NCBI RefSeq assembly: GCF_036127095.1
Contig: NZ_CP108006.1
Location: 8,485,501-8,549,500 of the forward strand
Origin: Streptomyces sp. NBC_00335
Lineage (GTDB): Bacteria > Actinomycetota > Actinomycetes > Streptomycetales > Streptomycetaceae
Direction: 5' to 3'
DNA: 64,000 nucleotides
Shown: positions 8,691-18,428 of the stretch, piece after piece
How the letters are laid out: each line of letters starts with the position of its first letter
Position numbering within the stretch: position 1 is the first letter of the stretch
Position numbers and translations under genes: made by a program
Notes under the pieces: generated by a model
What the model saw: the letters and a program-made list of their open reading frames with translations, nothing else
Told to the model about the DNA's origin: nothing
The model's database searches: none

Positions 8691-10760
8691 ATGGGGGCCG
8701 CACTTACACAGAGACGGCGACGAGCACTGCCCTGGCTGGTGCTCGCGCTGTGGGTCGCCGTGCTCGCGGTCGCTGCGCCGTTCGCCGGGAAGCTCGCCGA
8801 CGTCACGCGCGACCGTGTCACCGACTACCTGCCCGCGAACGCCGACTCCACCCAGGTGGCCAAGCTCCAGGAGCGGCTGCCCGGTGGCGAGACCACCCAA
8901 CTCGTCCTCGTCTACCAGCGCGACGGGGCCCTCACCGCCGCCGACCGCGCGACCGCCGAGCGGCAGATCGGGCAGATCGCCGACGAGCACCAGCTGACCG
9001 ACACCCCGCAGGGCGTGCCCTCCGAGGACGGCACGACGCTCATGTACCCGGTCAGCAGCAACGAACCCGGTGACGACGACGAGCTGCGCAACAAGTTCGT
9101 CGACGACATCAGGGAGACCGCCCGCTCCGGCGATGGTCTCACCGTCGAGGTCGGCGGGCCCGGCGCGGTCACCCGCGACTCCAAGAAGGTGTACGACTCC
9201 CTCGCGGGCCCCCTGCTCTACACCACGGTGGCCGTCGTCGCCATCCTGCTGATCCTGATCTACCGCAGCCCCGTGCTGTGGCTGATCCCGCTGATCGCCG
9301 CCGGGATCGCCGACTACCTGGCCATGGGCGTCGCTTACGGCCTCAACCAGGCCTTCGGCACCTCCATCTCGGGCGCGGGCACCAGCATCATGACCATCCT
9401 GGCCTTCGGCGCCGGCACCGACTACGCCCTGCTCATCGTCGCCCGCTACCGCGAGGAACTGCGCCGCATCGAGCGTCCGTACGAGGCCATGGCGGCCGCC
9501 CTGCGCGGTTGCGGGCCCGCCGTGATCGCCTCCTCCGGCACCGTCGCCGTCGGGCTGCTGTGCCTGCTCGCCGCAGACCTCAACTCCAACCGCGCCATGG
9601 GCCCCCTCGGCACCGTCGGCGTGCTGTGCGCGCTGATCGCCATGCTCAGCCTGCTGCCGGCCCTCCTGGTCCTGCTCGGCCGCCGCGTGTTCTGGCCGCT
9701 CATCCCGGCCTTCGGCAGCATTCCCAAGGAGCGCCGCTCACTGTTCTCGGCAATGGGCAGCTCCGCCGGACGCCGCCCGGTGGCCGTCCTCATTGCCGGC
9801 GCCTTCGCTCTGGGGGCGCTCGCCCTCGGCGCCCTGAACCTGCCCGGAGACCTTAAGCAGGAGGACGCCTTCGTCGACCGGCCGGAGTCCGTCTCCGCCA
9901 TGCTGACCCTGGCCGACGCCTACCCGGACAGCTCCAGTCAGCCCATCACGGTCATGACTCCGGTCGACCGCCGCGAAGCCACCCTCGCGGCGGCCACCTC
10001 CACCGAGGGCGTCGCCTCCGCCCGTATCGGCCGGACGGGAGAGGGCTGGACCGAGGTGTCCGTGATCGCCTCCGCGCTGCCGCAGACGGACGCCGAGACC
10101 CGCACGATCAAGAGCCTGCGCGACAAGCTGAACGGCTCACTCGTCGGTGGACCCAGCGCCCAGCAGATCGACCTGGAGAAGACCAACTCCCGTGACCAGA
10201 AGGTCGTCGTACCGATCGTCCTCCTCTCCGTCCTGCTCATCCTGATCGTCCTGCTGCGCTCCCTCGTCGCCCCGCTGATGCTGGTCGCCGCCGTGGTCGC
10301 GGTCTGGGGCGCCTCCCTGGGCATCGGCGGGCTGGTGTTCGAGCCGCTGTTCGGCTTCCAGGGCACCGACCCCGCCCTCGGCCTGCTGTCCTTCGTGTTC
10401 CTGGTGGCCCTCGGCGTCGACTACGGCATCTTCCTGATGCACCGCATGCGGGAGGAATCCCTGGGCGGCGCCGAACCCGCCGCGGCCGCGCTCACCGCCC
10501 TGCGCACCACCGGCGGTGTCATCGCCTCCGCCGGCCTCGTCCTCGCGGCCACCTTCGCGGTGCTGATGAACATGGGCCTTGTCTCGCTGGTCCAGCTCGG
10601 CTTCGTCATCGCGGTCGGTGTGCTCCTCGACACCTTCCTCGTCCGCACCTACCTCGTCACCAGCGCCAGCGTCGCCCTCGGCCGCAAGGTGTGGTGGCCC
10701 GGTCCCATGTCGAAGACGCCGTCGCCCGAAACCCGGCTCCGGGTGCCGGAGCGCGTCTGA
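8691..10760 (+). CDS. MMPL/RND-family membrane transporter
   Basis: 689 residues from ATG 8691, with a strong GGAGGGAGG upstream. The order is: TM1 (~11-32), a large extracytoplasmic domain, a bundle of five TM helices (from ~175), a second extracytoplasmic domain, and a final five-helix bundle. The two proton-relay signatures of MMPL proteins are present in the expected helices, FGAGTDYALLIVARYREEL and VALGVDYGIFLMHRMREE. It probably exports lipids, pigments or drugs by proton antiport. The NarL-type sensor/regulator pair follows on the same strand, beyond a hairpin, a common genomic arrangement for YdfJ-like exporters. Confidence 0.92.
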   Translation: MGAALTQRRRRALPWLVLALWVAVLAVAAPFAGKLADVTRDRVTDYLPANADSTQVAKLQERLPGGETTQLVLVYQRDGALTAADRATAERQIGQIADEHQLTDTPQGVPSEDGTTLMYPVSSNEPGDDDELRNKFVDDIRETARSGDGLTVEVGGPGAVTRDSKKVYDSLAGPLLYTTVAVVAILLILIYRSPVLWLIPLIAAGIADYLAMGVAYGLNQAFGTSISGAGTSIMTILAFGAGTDYALLIVARYREELRRIERPYEAMAAALRGCGPAVIASSGTVAVGLLCLLAADLNSNRAMGPLGTVGVLCALIAMLSLLPALLVLLGRRVFWPLIPAFGSIPKERRSLFSAMGSSAGRRPVAVLIAGAFALGALALGALNLPGDLKQEDAFVDRPESVSAMLTLADAYPDSSSQPITVMTPVDRREATLAAATSTEGVASARIGRTGEGWTEVSVIASALPQTDAETRTIKSLRDKLNGSLVGGPSAQQIDLEKTNSRDQKVVVPIVLLSVLLILIVLLRSLVAPLMLVAAVVAVWGASLGIGGLVFEPLFGFQGTDPALGLLSFVFLVALGVDYGIFLMHRMREESLGGAEPAAAALTALRTTGGVIASAGLVLAATFAVLMNMGLVSLVQLGFVIAVGVLLDTFLVRTYLVTSASVALGRKVWWPGPMSKTPSPETRLRVPERV

Positions 10761-10783
10761 CACCTTTCCGACCCCGTGTGATG

Positions 10784-10823
10784 CACGTGGGCGCCCCTCC
10801 CTTGCGGGAGGGGCGCCCACGTG
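10784..10823 (+). terminator. Perfect 18-bp hairpin between exporter and sensor kinase
   Basis: CACGTGGGCGCCCCTCCC, loop TTGC, then the exact complement: an 18-bp uninterrupted stem 23 bases after the exporter stop. It ends two bases before the GGAGG of the next gene, so it can act as a terminator or as an RNA element at the 5' end of the kinase mRNA. Confidence 0.85.
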
Positions 10824-10838
10824 ACGGAGGATGAGCCC

Positions 10839-12050
10839 GTGCCCGAAGCCGAACGCAAACCCCATTTAAGCGACCGGATCATGACGGTGATCAACCGCGA
10901 CCCGTCCGCCGCCCAGCACGCCACCCGCAAGGACGCCCTGCTCGCCCTCGCCGTCACCGCCCTGGCCGTGCTCCTCGCCCTCGTCACCGACTCGGCCCGG
11001 CGACCGGACGCGTTGGGCTGGTTCCTGCTGATCGCGGCGCAGCTGCCGATCGTGTTCCGGCGGCGCCACCCGCTGCTCGCGCTGGCCGCGGAGGCCGTCC
11101 TGCTCCTGCCGTACCACGCCCTCGACAACAACCACGCCGCCCCGTTCCCGGTCTCGGTCGTCGTGTTGTACAGCGTCGCCGTCACCTGCAGGCCCCTGTA
11201 CACCCTGCTCGCCACCAGCACGGCCCTGACCGTGGCGCTGAGCGTCATGATGTTCGTCAACAGGAAGCAGGCCGCCGAGGCGCTGCGGATCTCCGGCTGG
11301 GTGCTCGCCGTGGTCTTCATCGGCATCGCCCTGCGCTTCTACCGGCAGTACGTCGCCGCCGTCGTCGAGCGCGCCGAGCGCGCCGAACGCACACGTGAGC
11401 AGGAGGTCCGCCGCCGGGTCGCCGAGGAACGACTGCGCATAGCCCGAGACCTGCACGACCTGCTCGCGCACAGCATCACCCTGATCGGCGTGCAGACCTC
11501 GGTCGCCGCGCACGTCCTGAACGCGGACCCCGAGCGCTTGGACCGCAAGGCCGTCGCGAAGTCCCTCGACGACATAGCCGAGACCTGCCGTACCGCCCGC
11601 AGCGAACTGCGCACCACCCTGGAGGTGCTGCGCGAGCACGGCACCCCCGATGCCCGCGACCCCCTGCCCGACCTGCACGGACTGGGAGGTCTGGTGGAGG
11701 CCGCCCGGGTCTCCGGGGCCGAGGTGGACCTGACGGTCACCACCGACGAGGTGCCGCCCGCCGCCGTCGGCGCGGCCGCCTACCGGATCGTCCAGGAGTC
11801 CCTCACCAACGCCGTACGCCACGGCGGCAGGCAGGACCTCGGCATCCGGGTCGGCGTGCGCGCCGGGGAAGGCTCCCTGTGGGTCACCGTCACCGACGAC
11901 GGGACCGGCACGGGCGGGGGCACGCCCGGGTTCGGTCTCGTCGGCATGCGCGAGCGGGCTCGCAGCGTGGGCGGAACGCTGGACGCCGGGCCACTTCCCG
12001 GCAAGGGTTTCGAGGTCCGTGCCGTACTGCCGCTGGGAGGCAACCCATGA
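10839..12050 (+). CDS. Two-component sensor histidine kinase (NarL/HisKA_3 type)
   Basis: About 403 residues. I choose GTG 10839 (VPEAERKPHL) because CGGAGG at 10825-10830 lies eight bases upstream. The earlier in-frame GTG at 10821 sits inside the terminator hairpin. Four to five TM helices lie in the first ~150 residues. A coiled linker (ERAERAERTREQEVRRR) leads to the HisKA_3 phosphorylation motif RIARDLHDLLAHS (His in DLHD). The HATPase domain shows YRIVQESLTNAVRHG and GFGLVGMRERARSVGG. It senses an unknown membrane signal and phosphorylates the overlapping regulator gene product. Confidence 0.92.
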   Translation: MPEAERKPHLSDRIMTVINRDPSAAQHATRKDALLALAVTALAVLLALVTDSARRPDALGWFLLIAAQLPIVFRRRHPLLALAAEAVLLLPYHALDNNHAAPFPVSVVVLYSVAVTCRPLYTLLATSTALTVALSVMMFVNRKQAAEALRISGWVLAVVFIGIALRFYRQYVAAVVERAERAERTREQEVRRRVAEERLRIARDLHDLLAHSITLIGVQTSVAAHVLNADPERLDRKAVAKSLDDIAETCRTARSELRTTLEVLREHGTPDARDPLPDLHGLGGLVEAARVSGAEVDLTVTTDEVPPAAVGAAAYRIVQESLTNAVRHGGRQDLGIRVGVRAGEGSLWVTVTDDGTGTGGGTPGFGLVGMRERARSVGGTLDAGPLPGKGFEVRAVLPLGGNP

Positions 12051-12709
12051 CCATCCGCGTTCTGCTCGCCGACGACCAGGCGCTCGTACGGGCCGCGTTC
12101 GCGATGCTCCTCGAGTCGTCTCAGGACATGACGGTCGTCGGACAGGCCGGCACCGGCCGGGAGGCCGTCGCGCTGGCCCGCACGGAACGCGCGGACCTGG
12201 TGGTGATGGACATCCGCATGCCCGACCTCGACGGCATCGAGGCCACCCGGCTGATCGCCGCGGACGAGGATCTGGCCGGGGTGAAGGTGCTCGTGCTCAC
12301 CACCTATGACACGGACGAGCACATCGTCGAGGCGCTGCGCGCCGGGGCCTCCGGCTTCCTGGTCAAGGACACGCGTCCGGCCGAACTCCTGGAGGCGATC
12401 CGCACGGTGGCCGGCGGGGAGGCCCTCCTCTCGCCCGGACCGACCTCCCGGCTCATCGCCCGCTTCCTGCGCAGCCCCACGGCAGCGCCGCCCGAGGCCG
12501 GTCCCGAATGCCTCACCGTCCGCGAGCGCGAGGTCCTCACCCTTGTCGCGTGCGGCCTCAACAACACCGAGATCGGCGAGGCCCTCGGTCTCAGCCCACT
12601 GACCGCCAAGACCCACGTCAGCCGCATCATGGGCAAGCTGGGGTCACGGGACAGGGCGCAACTGGTCATCGTGGCGTACGAGTCGGGGCTGGTGAGTCCA
12701 GGAGTGTGA
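12047..12709 (+). CDS. NarL/LuxR-family response regulator
   Basis: 220 residues. ATG 12047 overlaps the kinase stop (ATGA), indicating translational coupling. The receiver domain shows the acidic pair ADD (8-10), the phospho-acceptor Asp55 in LVVMDIRMPD, the Thr of LVLTTYD and the Lys of FLVKD. After a Pro-rich linker the C-terminal LuxR helix-turn-helix reads LTVREREVLTLVACGLNNTE and continues through TAKTHVSRIMGKLGSRDRAQ. The nearest target is probably the MMPL exporter upstream, by analogy with similar triads. All key residues are intact. Confidence 0.93.
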   Translation: MTIRVLLADDQALVRAAFAMLLESSQDMTVVGQAGTGREAVALARTERADLVVMDIRMPDLDGIEATRLIAADEDLAGVKVLVLTTYDTDEHIVEALRAGASGFLVKDTRPAELLEAIRTVAGGEALLSPGPTSRLIARFLRSPTAAPPEAGPECLTVREREVLTLVACGLNNTEIGEALGLSPLTAKTHVSRIMGKLGSRDRAQLVIVAYESGLVSPGV

Positions 12710-13178
12710 ATCGGTGTGCTGGTGACCCTGGGCAGGCGTCAGCCAGGTGAGGTGGTTGTCCCAGGTCGGTCCCCGGCTGCCTCGTGCAGGGGCAGCGAGC
12801 TGCCGTTCAGGTGGGCTTCGGCCTGTGGTGTCTTCCACGGGACCACGTCCGCTCGGGGCTGACAGAGCCCACTTCCACCACCGCGCCGGAAGCTTCTCCG
12901 AATCAACTCCGGCCACAGCCGATTCCCCCCACTCCTACGCCTGCTGACCAGGCAATCGTGCACACGCGTCGGCGCGTCGTCCTCACACGTCTGGTGCGGA
13001 AAGCCCAACTGATGTGCTGGGAAAGGGAAGCGGCTGATTGTGACGACGTGAATGTCTGTGACGGGGCTTAGCGTGTACGGACGGAAGCGGGGTCCGTTCA
13101 CGCATGGACGCGTGATCCCCGGCACACACATGACGTGCGCCAGGGCAGAGCCCCACGGCTCGATCCTCAGGGGGGATC
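12710..13178. other. Intergenic region, nothing recognised
   Basis: 470 bases without a supported gene. The frames are short and of random composition. It should contain the promoter of the secreted protein starting at 13179. Confidence 0.5.
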
Positions 13179-14966
13179 TTGACTACATCGCACCGCACGT
13201 CACCGCAGCGCAGACGGCTGCGCGCCCTGGCCGCCGGGGGCGTTCTCGCCCTGGCCGCCGGCGCTCTGGCCGCCGCGCCGAGCGTTGCAGCGCCGAGCCT
13301 GGGCGCGCCGGGCGTCGCCGCGCCGCGCTTGGCAGTGCCGAGCCCGGCCGTGCCGGAGCCGGCGACGGGACCGTCGGCCGTGACCGGAACGGCCGGAGGC
13401 CAAGAGCTCCCGACCGTCGTCATGCCGGCCCGGGTCCCGGCCGAGACGGCCGCTGCCGCCAAGCCGCGGCACGACGTCGACGGCGACGGCGTCAGCGACA
13501 TGATCGTCATGGAGTATGACCAGGTCACGGCCGTCTACCTGTCATCGATCAAGGCCTGGAGCGAGTACACGATCGCCAAGACCGATCCGGATCCCGAGGC
13601 CTCGTTCAAGGACCTGCTGCCGGTTGGCGACGTCGGCGGCACCACCCAGCCCGAACTTCTCTCGCTCACCTTCGACGGCGTGCTCACGCTCTACGAGGCG
13701 GGCGTGAAGAGCACCTCGGAGCCGCTGTGGTCGAGCCGCGGCTGGCAGATCTACAACCGCCTCATCGCCACCGGCGATCTGACCGGCGACCGCCGCCCCG
13801 ATCTGCTGGCCCGGGACCCGGCGGGTGACCTGTGGCTGTACACCGGAACCGGGACGGTCGGCAAGCCCTTCAACTTCCGGGTCAAGGTCGGCTCCGGCTG
13901 GGGGATCTACGACCAGATCGTGGGCGCCAACGACGTCGACGGCGACGGCATCGGCGACGTCCTCACCCGTACCCTGGCCGGCGAGTTGTGGTTCCACAAG
14001 GGAGCCGGCAGCGCCACCGCCCCGCTCAAGCCAGGAGTCAAGGTCGGCACCGGCTGGAACACGTACAACGTGATCACCGGCTCGGACGACGCCGACGGTG
14101 ACGGCCGCAGCGATCTGCTCGCCCGTAACCACGACGGCGTGGAGTACTGGTTCAAGTCGATCGGTGGCGGCAAGTTCGCCGCACCCGCCTACTTCGGCAG
14201 TGGCTACGAACTCAACAAGTTCATCGTCGGAGCGGGCACCACATCGCTCTTCGGCAAGGGCCAGAACGTGATGACCCAGGCCGACAACGTTCTGGTCAAG
14301 TACCACGCCCTGGCCAACGGCGCCTACTACTCGACGGCGTACAACGTCGGCAAGGAGACGCCCGGCTCCCGCAACACCTACGCCACGGGCCTCAACAGCC
14401 ACAACCACGCCAGTTACGTGCAGAACATCGGCACCGACCTCTACGTCCGCGGCGCGAAGGTCAGCACGTCGTGGAACTACACCATGATGGCCGGCCCCGG
14501 CGACCTCACCGGTGACGGGAAGGGCGACCTGGTCAGCCGTGACTCCGCCGGCGTCCTGTGGCTGCACCCCGGCGACGGCCTGCCGTACACGAAGTTCGGT
14601 ACGCGCATCAAGGTCGCCACCGGCTGGAACGCCTACAACACCTTCGTCGGCGCGGGCGACTACTCCGGGGACGGGCGGCCCGACCTGCTCGCCCGGGACG
14701 CCGCCGGCGGCCTCTTCCTCTACAAGGGCACCGGCACGGCCAGCGCGCCGTTCACCGCCCGGGAGCTGGTCGGCAGCGGCTTCAACCAGTACGACACGCT
14801 GTTCGTCCCTGGCGACATCAACGGCGACAGCAAGGGCGACCTGATGGCCCGGCTCCCGGGAGGCGCGGTGTACACGTACACCTCGACGGGCAAGACCGGC
14901 ACCGCCACCTTCGCCCCCCGGGTGAAGTTCGGCACCGGGTGGAACATCTACAAGAACATGCTCTGA
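13179..14966 (+). CDS. Secreted FG-GAP/VCBS repeat protein
   Basis: 595 residues from a TTG start at 13179 preceded by AGGGGGAT. A signal peptide (RRRLRALAAGGVLALAAGAL) is followed by an Ala/Pro/Val-rich low-complexity spacer to about residue 80. The rest is a seven-bladed-propeller-like series of FG-GAP repeats, with Ca-loop motifs DVDGDGVSDM, DLTGDRRPDL, DVDGDGIGDV, DADGDGRSDL, DLTGDGKGDL, DYSGDGRPDL and DINGDSKGDL. Each is followed by aromatic GWNxYN strands. It has the same repeat type as the gene at 4626-6842, so the two are probably paralogues. An extracellular binding role is likely; no enzyme motif is seen. Confidence 0.9.
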   Translation: MTTSHRTSPQRRRLRALAAGGVLALAAGALAAAPSVAAPSLGAPGVAAPRLAVPSPAVPEPATGPSAVTGTAGGQELPTVVMPARVPAETAAAAKPRHDVDGDGVSDMIVMEYDQVTAVYLSSIKAWSEYTIAKTDPDPEASFKDLLPVGDVGGTTQPELLSLTFDGVLTLYEAGVKSTSEPLWSSRGWQIYNRLIATGDLTGDRRPDLLARDPAGDLWLYTGTGTVGKPFNFRVKVGSGWGIYDQIVGANDVDGDGIGDVLTRTLAGELWFHKGAGSATAPLKPGVKVGTGWNTYNVITGSDDADGDGRSDLLARNHDGVEYWFKSIGGGKFAAPAYFGSGYELNKFIVGAGTTSLFGKGQNVMTQADNVLVKYHALANGAYYSTAYNVGKETPGSRNTYATGLNSHNHASYVQNIGTDLYVRGAKVSTSWNYTMMAGPGDLTGDGKGDLVSRDSAGVLWLHPGDGLPYTKFGTRIKVATGWNAYNTFVGAGDYSGDGRPDLLARDAAGGLFLYKGTGTASAPFTARELVGSGFNQYDTLFVPGDINGDSKGDLMARLPGGAVYTYTSTGKTGTATFAPRVKFGTGWNIYKNML

Positions 14967-15003
14967 CCCCCGCGGCCCCGGGCCGCTGAGAGCGACGGCG
15001 CGA

Positions 15004-15035
15004 GCTCGCCCGCCGGCCCCGGCCGGCGGGCGAGC
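15004..15035 (+). terminator. Perfect 15-bp hairpin
   Basis: GCTCGCCCGCCGGCC and its exact complement are separated by CC. The hairpin begins 38 bases after the stop of the FG-GAP gene, a typical position for a Streptomyces intrinsic terminator. Confidence 0.8.
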
Positions 15036-15254
15036 CCGCGCCCGACTCGGGCCTGGCTTCGTACCGGTGGTCACCGACCGCGCTCGAACACTGCCGTCGC
15101 GGCCGGAGCGGGCCGCGACGGCCGGCCAAGGAAACGATTGAGTCACCCTGCACGTGCCGTCTTCTCAGCGGTGGCATCGTCAAGGTGGTGCACGTGTGAA
15201 ACCTGGGCTGTTTCGCGGCCGGAGAACGTGGGTCGCCCGTAGGAAGGTGGGCAG

Positions 15255-17423
15255 TTGGCGGGGGCGCGAGTACTAGCCGATCGGTACGAGCTGGTGCGGT
15301 TCGTCGGACGGGGCGGGATGGGCGAGGTCTGGGAAGCCCGGGACCACGTGATCGGACGCTCCGTGGCCGTCAAACTGTTGCCGTCCCAGCGGGGTGACAG
15401 CGCAGGGAGCGAACGGTTCTTCCGGGAGGCCCGTACCGCCGGTGCGCTGCACCATCCAGGGGTGGTGACGGTGCACGACCTGGGCCAGGACGCGTCGGAC
15501 GGATCGCTCTTCCTCGTCATGGAGTTCCTCCAGGGCAGGGATCTGGGCACGCTGCTGTTGAATGACGGCGTTCCGCCGGTGGACTTGGCGGTGGCCTGGG
15601 CCGCCCAGGCAGCCGCAGCACTGGCGGCGGCCCACGAGGCCGGGGTCGTACACCGGGATGTGAAGCCGGCCAACCTCATGCTGACGCCGGCCGGCCGACT
15701 GGTCATAGTGGACTTCGGAATCGCCCGGTTCGTCGAGGCGACGAACAAGTCCAGCAAGGTGATGGGCACCCTCGCCTACATGCCTCCCGAACGCTTCGAC
15801 GGGCAGCCCGGCGACGGCCGCTCCGATCTGTACTCGCTCGGCTGCGTCCTGAGCGAGCTGCTCACCGGTCAGGTGCCTTTCCGGGCAGGCACACCGATCG
15901 CCATGATGAACGCCCACGTGGGCCGACCCCCGGCCCGGCCCGGTGAAACGCGCCGAGGCATCCCGGCGGCGCTCGACGATCTCGTGGTGGCCCTGCTCGC
16001 CAAGGACCCCCGGGACCGGCCGGCCACCGCACGCGAAGTACAGCAACGCCTGAGCACCCTCGCCACCTCAAACCCCGTGCTCACCGAGCCCGACCTGGGG
16101 GCCGGGCGTCTGGCCGCCTTGCCGCCGGCGACAGGCATCGCCCAAGACGCTGCGTTACACCCGGCACCCCACGCCCCCGACCGGGCCGTGGTCGGAGTAC
16201 GGCCCCCGCGTGGCGGTGCCCCAGGTTCCGGCCCGTACCGCACGGGTGACGCGGCGCCCGAGACTGAGGGCGGCGACCAGGACGGGGCCGCGAGGGACCC
16301 AGAGGACGGATCCCCGAACCAGGCCACGAGTCGGCGTCGGTTCCTCCGGCTCGCGGCAGGTGCCGTCGTTACCGCGGGCGCGGGCATAGGGATCGCCACC
16401 GCGGTGTCCCGGGACCGGAACCGGTGGCCCTTCCACGCGTCGGGCGACGTGATGGACGGGGCGCCCGTGGTGGCCGACGGGGTGGTGTACGTCGGCATCG
16501 GCCGCACTCTCTACGCACTCGACGCGATCAGCGGTGCCCGCAAGTGGGCCTCCAGCTTCAGCGGTGGCGTCAGTGCGATTTCCGCGATCGCTGGGGGGAC
16601 GCTGTACGCCGCCAGTTCCGACGGCAGCCTCTACGCGGTCGATGCCGCCACGGGCGCCGTGCAGTGGGCCTACGACACGGGTGGTGCCATCTACCGGTCA
16701 GTGCCGGTCGTGGCCGACGGAGTGGTGTACGTCGGCAGCAGCGACCTGCACCTCCATGCGGTCGATGCCGCGCGCGGCAACGAGAGGTGGACCTACTTGG
16801 TCGGCGGCACCCAGACGTTGTCACCGGTCGTGGTCGACGAAGTGGCTTTCATCACCGCAGACATGCCCGGCGTCGGTCTCCACGCGGTCGACGTCGCGAG
16901 CGGCACCAGAAAGTGGGTCTACCCCGATACCGACCGGAAGTTTGCCGCGTCTGCGGCGGTGGCCGACGGCGTGCTGTATCTCGGTGACGGGGGAGGCCAC
17001 TTCCATGCGATCGACATCGCCAGCGGAACCAACACATGGGAATCCGACCTGGGCCCCAGAGCCTACTTCTCCACGGCCACCGTGGCCGAGGGGGTGGCGT
17101 ACGCGGGCAGCGATGAGAACGGCATTCTCTATGCGATCAATACCGCGACCGGTGTCGAGAAGTGGGCCGTTGCCCTCGAACCGATCCAACCAGGAAACAC
17201 CGGATGCACCCCCGCCGTGGCCACGGGGGTGGTCTACGCGGGCACCACCAAGAACTTCTACGCGATCGATGCCGTCACCGGCGCCAAGAAATGGACTTTC
17301 AGCGCTGACGACACGACCAGCTACGGCTCTCCCGCCGTGGTCAACGGCGTGGTGTATGTCGGGGGTGGCGACGACGGGAATCTCTACGCCCTCGACGCTG
17401 CCACCGGCAGGGAGCTCACCTGA
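15255..17423 (+). CDS. Ser/Thr protein kinase with extracytoplasmic PQQ propeller
   Basis: 722 residues, TTG start with GGAAGGTGG just upstream. The Hanks-type kinase domain (about 10-265) is intact: Gly loop GRGGMGEV, Lys40 in VAVKLL, HRDVKPAN (Asp135), DFG (Asp153) and APE-like MPPERFDG. A disordered Pro/Gly/Asp linker follows, then SRRRFLRLAAGAVVTAG, a twin-arginine-like motif on a single hydrophobic segment (about 352-378). Residues ~395-722 form a PQQ-type beta-propeller with repeats of VVADGVVYVGxxxxxLYALDAxTGxxKW. Probably a membrane sensor kinase with the propeller outside. Three relatives lie on the other strand at 18-25 kb. Confidence 0.93.
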   Translation: MAGARVLADRYELVRFVGRGGMGEVWEARDHVIGRSVAVKLLPSQRGDSAGSERFFREARTAGALHHPGVVTVHDLGQDASDGSLFLVMEFLQGRDLGTLLLNDGVPPVDLAVAWAAQAAAALAAAHEAGVVHRDVKPANLMLTPAGRLVIVDFGIARFVEATNKSSKVMGTLAYMPPERFDGQPGDGRSDLYSLGCVLSELLTGQVPFRAGTPIAMMNAHVGRPPARPGETRRGIPAALDDLVVALLAKDPRDRPATAREVQQRLSTLATSNPVLTEPDLGAGRLAALPPATGIAQDAALHPAPHAPDRAVVGVRPPRGGAPGSGPYRTGDAAPETEGGDQDGAARDPEDGSPNQATSRRRFLRLAAGAVVTAGAGIGIATAVSRDRNRWPFHASGDVMDGAPVVADGVVYVGIGRTLYALDAISGARKWASSFSGGVSAISAIAGGTLYAASSDGSLYAVDAATGAVQWAYDTGGAIYRSVPVVADGVVYVGSSDLHLHAVDAARGNERWTYLVGGTQTLSPVVVDEVAFITADMPGVGLHAVDVASGTRKWVYPDTDRKFAASAAVADGVLYLGDGGGHFHAIDIASGTNTWESDLGPRAYFSTATVAEGVAYAGSDENGILYAINTATGVEKWAVALEPIQPGNTGCTPAVATGVVYAGTTKNFYAIDAVTGAKKWTFSADDTTSYGSPAVVNGVVYVGGGDDGNLYALDAATGRELT

Positions 17424-17753
17424 GCGGGGACACGGCCCATCCGGAAGCAGCAGCGAACACGGCCTTCGGCCGCTGTGACCGATCCGGAGGCGTTGGGGCC
17501 CCGGTAGGAACCGACGGCGGACGGAAACGGCGCATCCCCCAGTAGGCCCCGCCCGCTGACCGGGCATCGGCTGGAGTGCCTGCCGGAATTGGCTGGCAGG
17601 TGCATGACGGGTTGCTGGGATGCGGGGCTACGTTCTTAGGGCTCCGGAGGGGCGGCTGTCCGAACGTGCGGGCCACAGGCGGGCGGTGGCGGCGTCTCCA
17701 GTGCCCCGGCTCCACCAAGGGGCCGGGCCCCCCCACGCATGAAGGAAGACGAC

Positions 17754-18326
17754 ATGTCTCTGGGCACTTGGCTGAAAGCCGGCATCTCCGCCGCCGCGCT
17801 GGTCCTTGTGGCGGCAACCGCCGCGACCGCGGCACCCGCGCCGATACCGGAAGCCACCGCAGCGGTAGTGACGCTCCGATATGACGACAGCCGGGCCGGC
17901 GGCTGGGAGGCGGCCATCGCGGCCGGGGTGGCTTCCTGGAACGCGAACGTCAGTAACGTTCGGCTGGTGGAGGCCGCGCCCGGGGTCCGGGCCGAGATCG
18001 TCATCGTAGCCACCACCGGCTGGCCGCAGGCCACCCTCGGCCCGGTCCGTCCTGGGCGACAGGTGCGCGTCGAACTCGGCTCGCAGGCCGTGAGCCAGGG
18101 GTACGACAAGACGCGCATCGCCGCGCACGAGCTGGGCCACAGCCTGGGCCTCCCGGACACCAAGCCGGGGCCGTGCACCCAGCTGATGTCAGGATCCAGC
18201 GCCGGGACGGCCTGCACCAACGCCGTACCCAACGCGACCGAGCGGTCCCGCGTACAGAACGCGTACGCGAACGGGCTCGCGGCAACGGTGCCGACCGACG
18301 GCCGGGTACTCATCGACGCCCCCTGA
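17754..18326 (+). CDS. Snapalysin-like secreted zinc metalloprotease
   Basis: About 190 residues. I start at ATG 17754 because AAGGAAG lies five bases upstream; ATG 17739 would place that site inside the gene. Residues 1-27 are a signal peptide (ATAATAA). The zinc site HELGHSLGLPD (125-135) matches the snapalysin family consensus HExxHxxGxxD, in which the final Asp is the third ligand. Two downstream cysteines (GPCTQLM..GTACTNA) match the family disulfide. Snapalysins degrade milk and other extracellular proteins. The divergent LysR activator usual for snpA is absent here. Confidence 0.88.
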   Translation: MSLGTWLKAGISAAALVLVAATAATAAPAPIPEATAAVVTLRYDDSRAGGWEAAIAAGVASWNANVSNVRLVEAAPGVRAEIVIVATTGWPQATLGPVRPGRQVRVELGSQAVSQGYDKTRIAAHELGHSLGLPDTKPGPCTQLMSGSSAGTACTNAVPNATERSRVQNAYANGLAATVPTDGRVLIDAP

Positions 18327-18336
18327 CCGGCGGGTC

Positions 18337-18406
18337 GGCGGGTGGGCCGGCGCGGGGGCCTGGCCGGGACTGCACTCCCGGAGGGCGACCGTGCCGGCCC
18401 ACCGCC
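18337..18406. terminator. Bidirectional terminator-like inverted repeat
   Basis: GGCGGGTGGGCCGGC (18337-18351) pairs, with one bulge, with GCCGGCCCACCGCC (18393-18406). A second stem CCGGGA/TCCCGG lies inside the loop. It sits between the convergent protease and kinase genes. Confidence 0.6.
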
Positions 18407-18428
18407 GCGCCGTCATCGGGCTCCCCTG

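Noticed and set aside
12739..13131. Possible minus-strand gene in the 12.7-13.2 kb gap
   Set aside because: No ribosome site, no hydrophobic core pattern, and atypical composition.
13542..15146. Minus-strand frame opposite the second FG-GAP gene
   Set aside because: Antisense shadow produced by GC bias; no start site or fold pattern.
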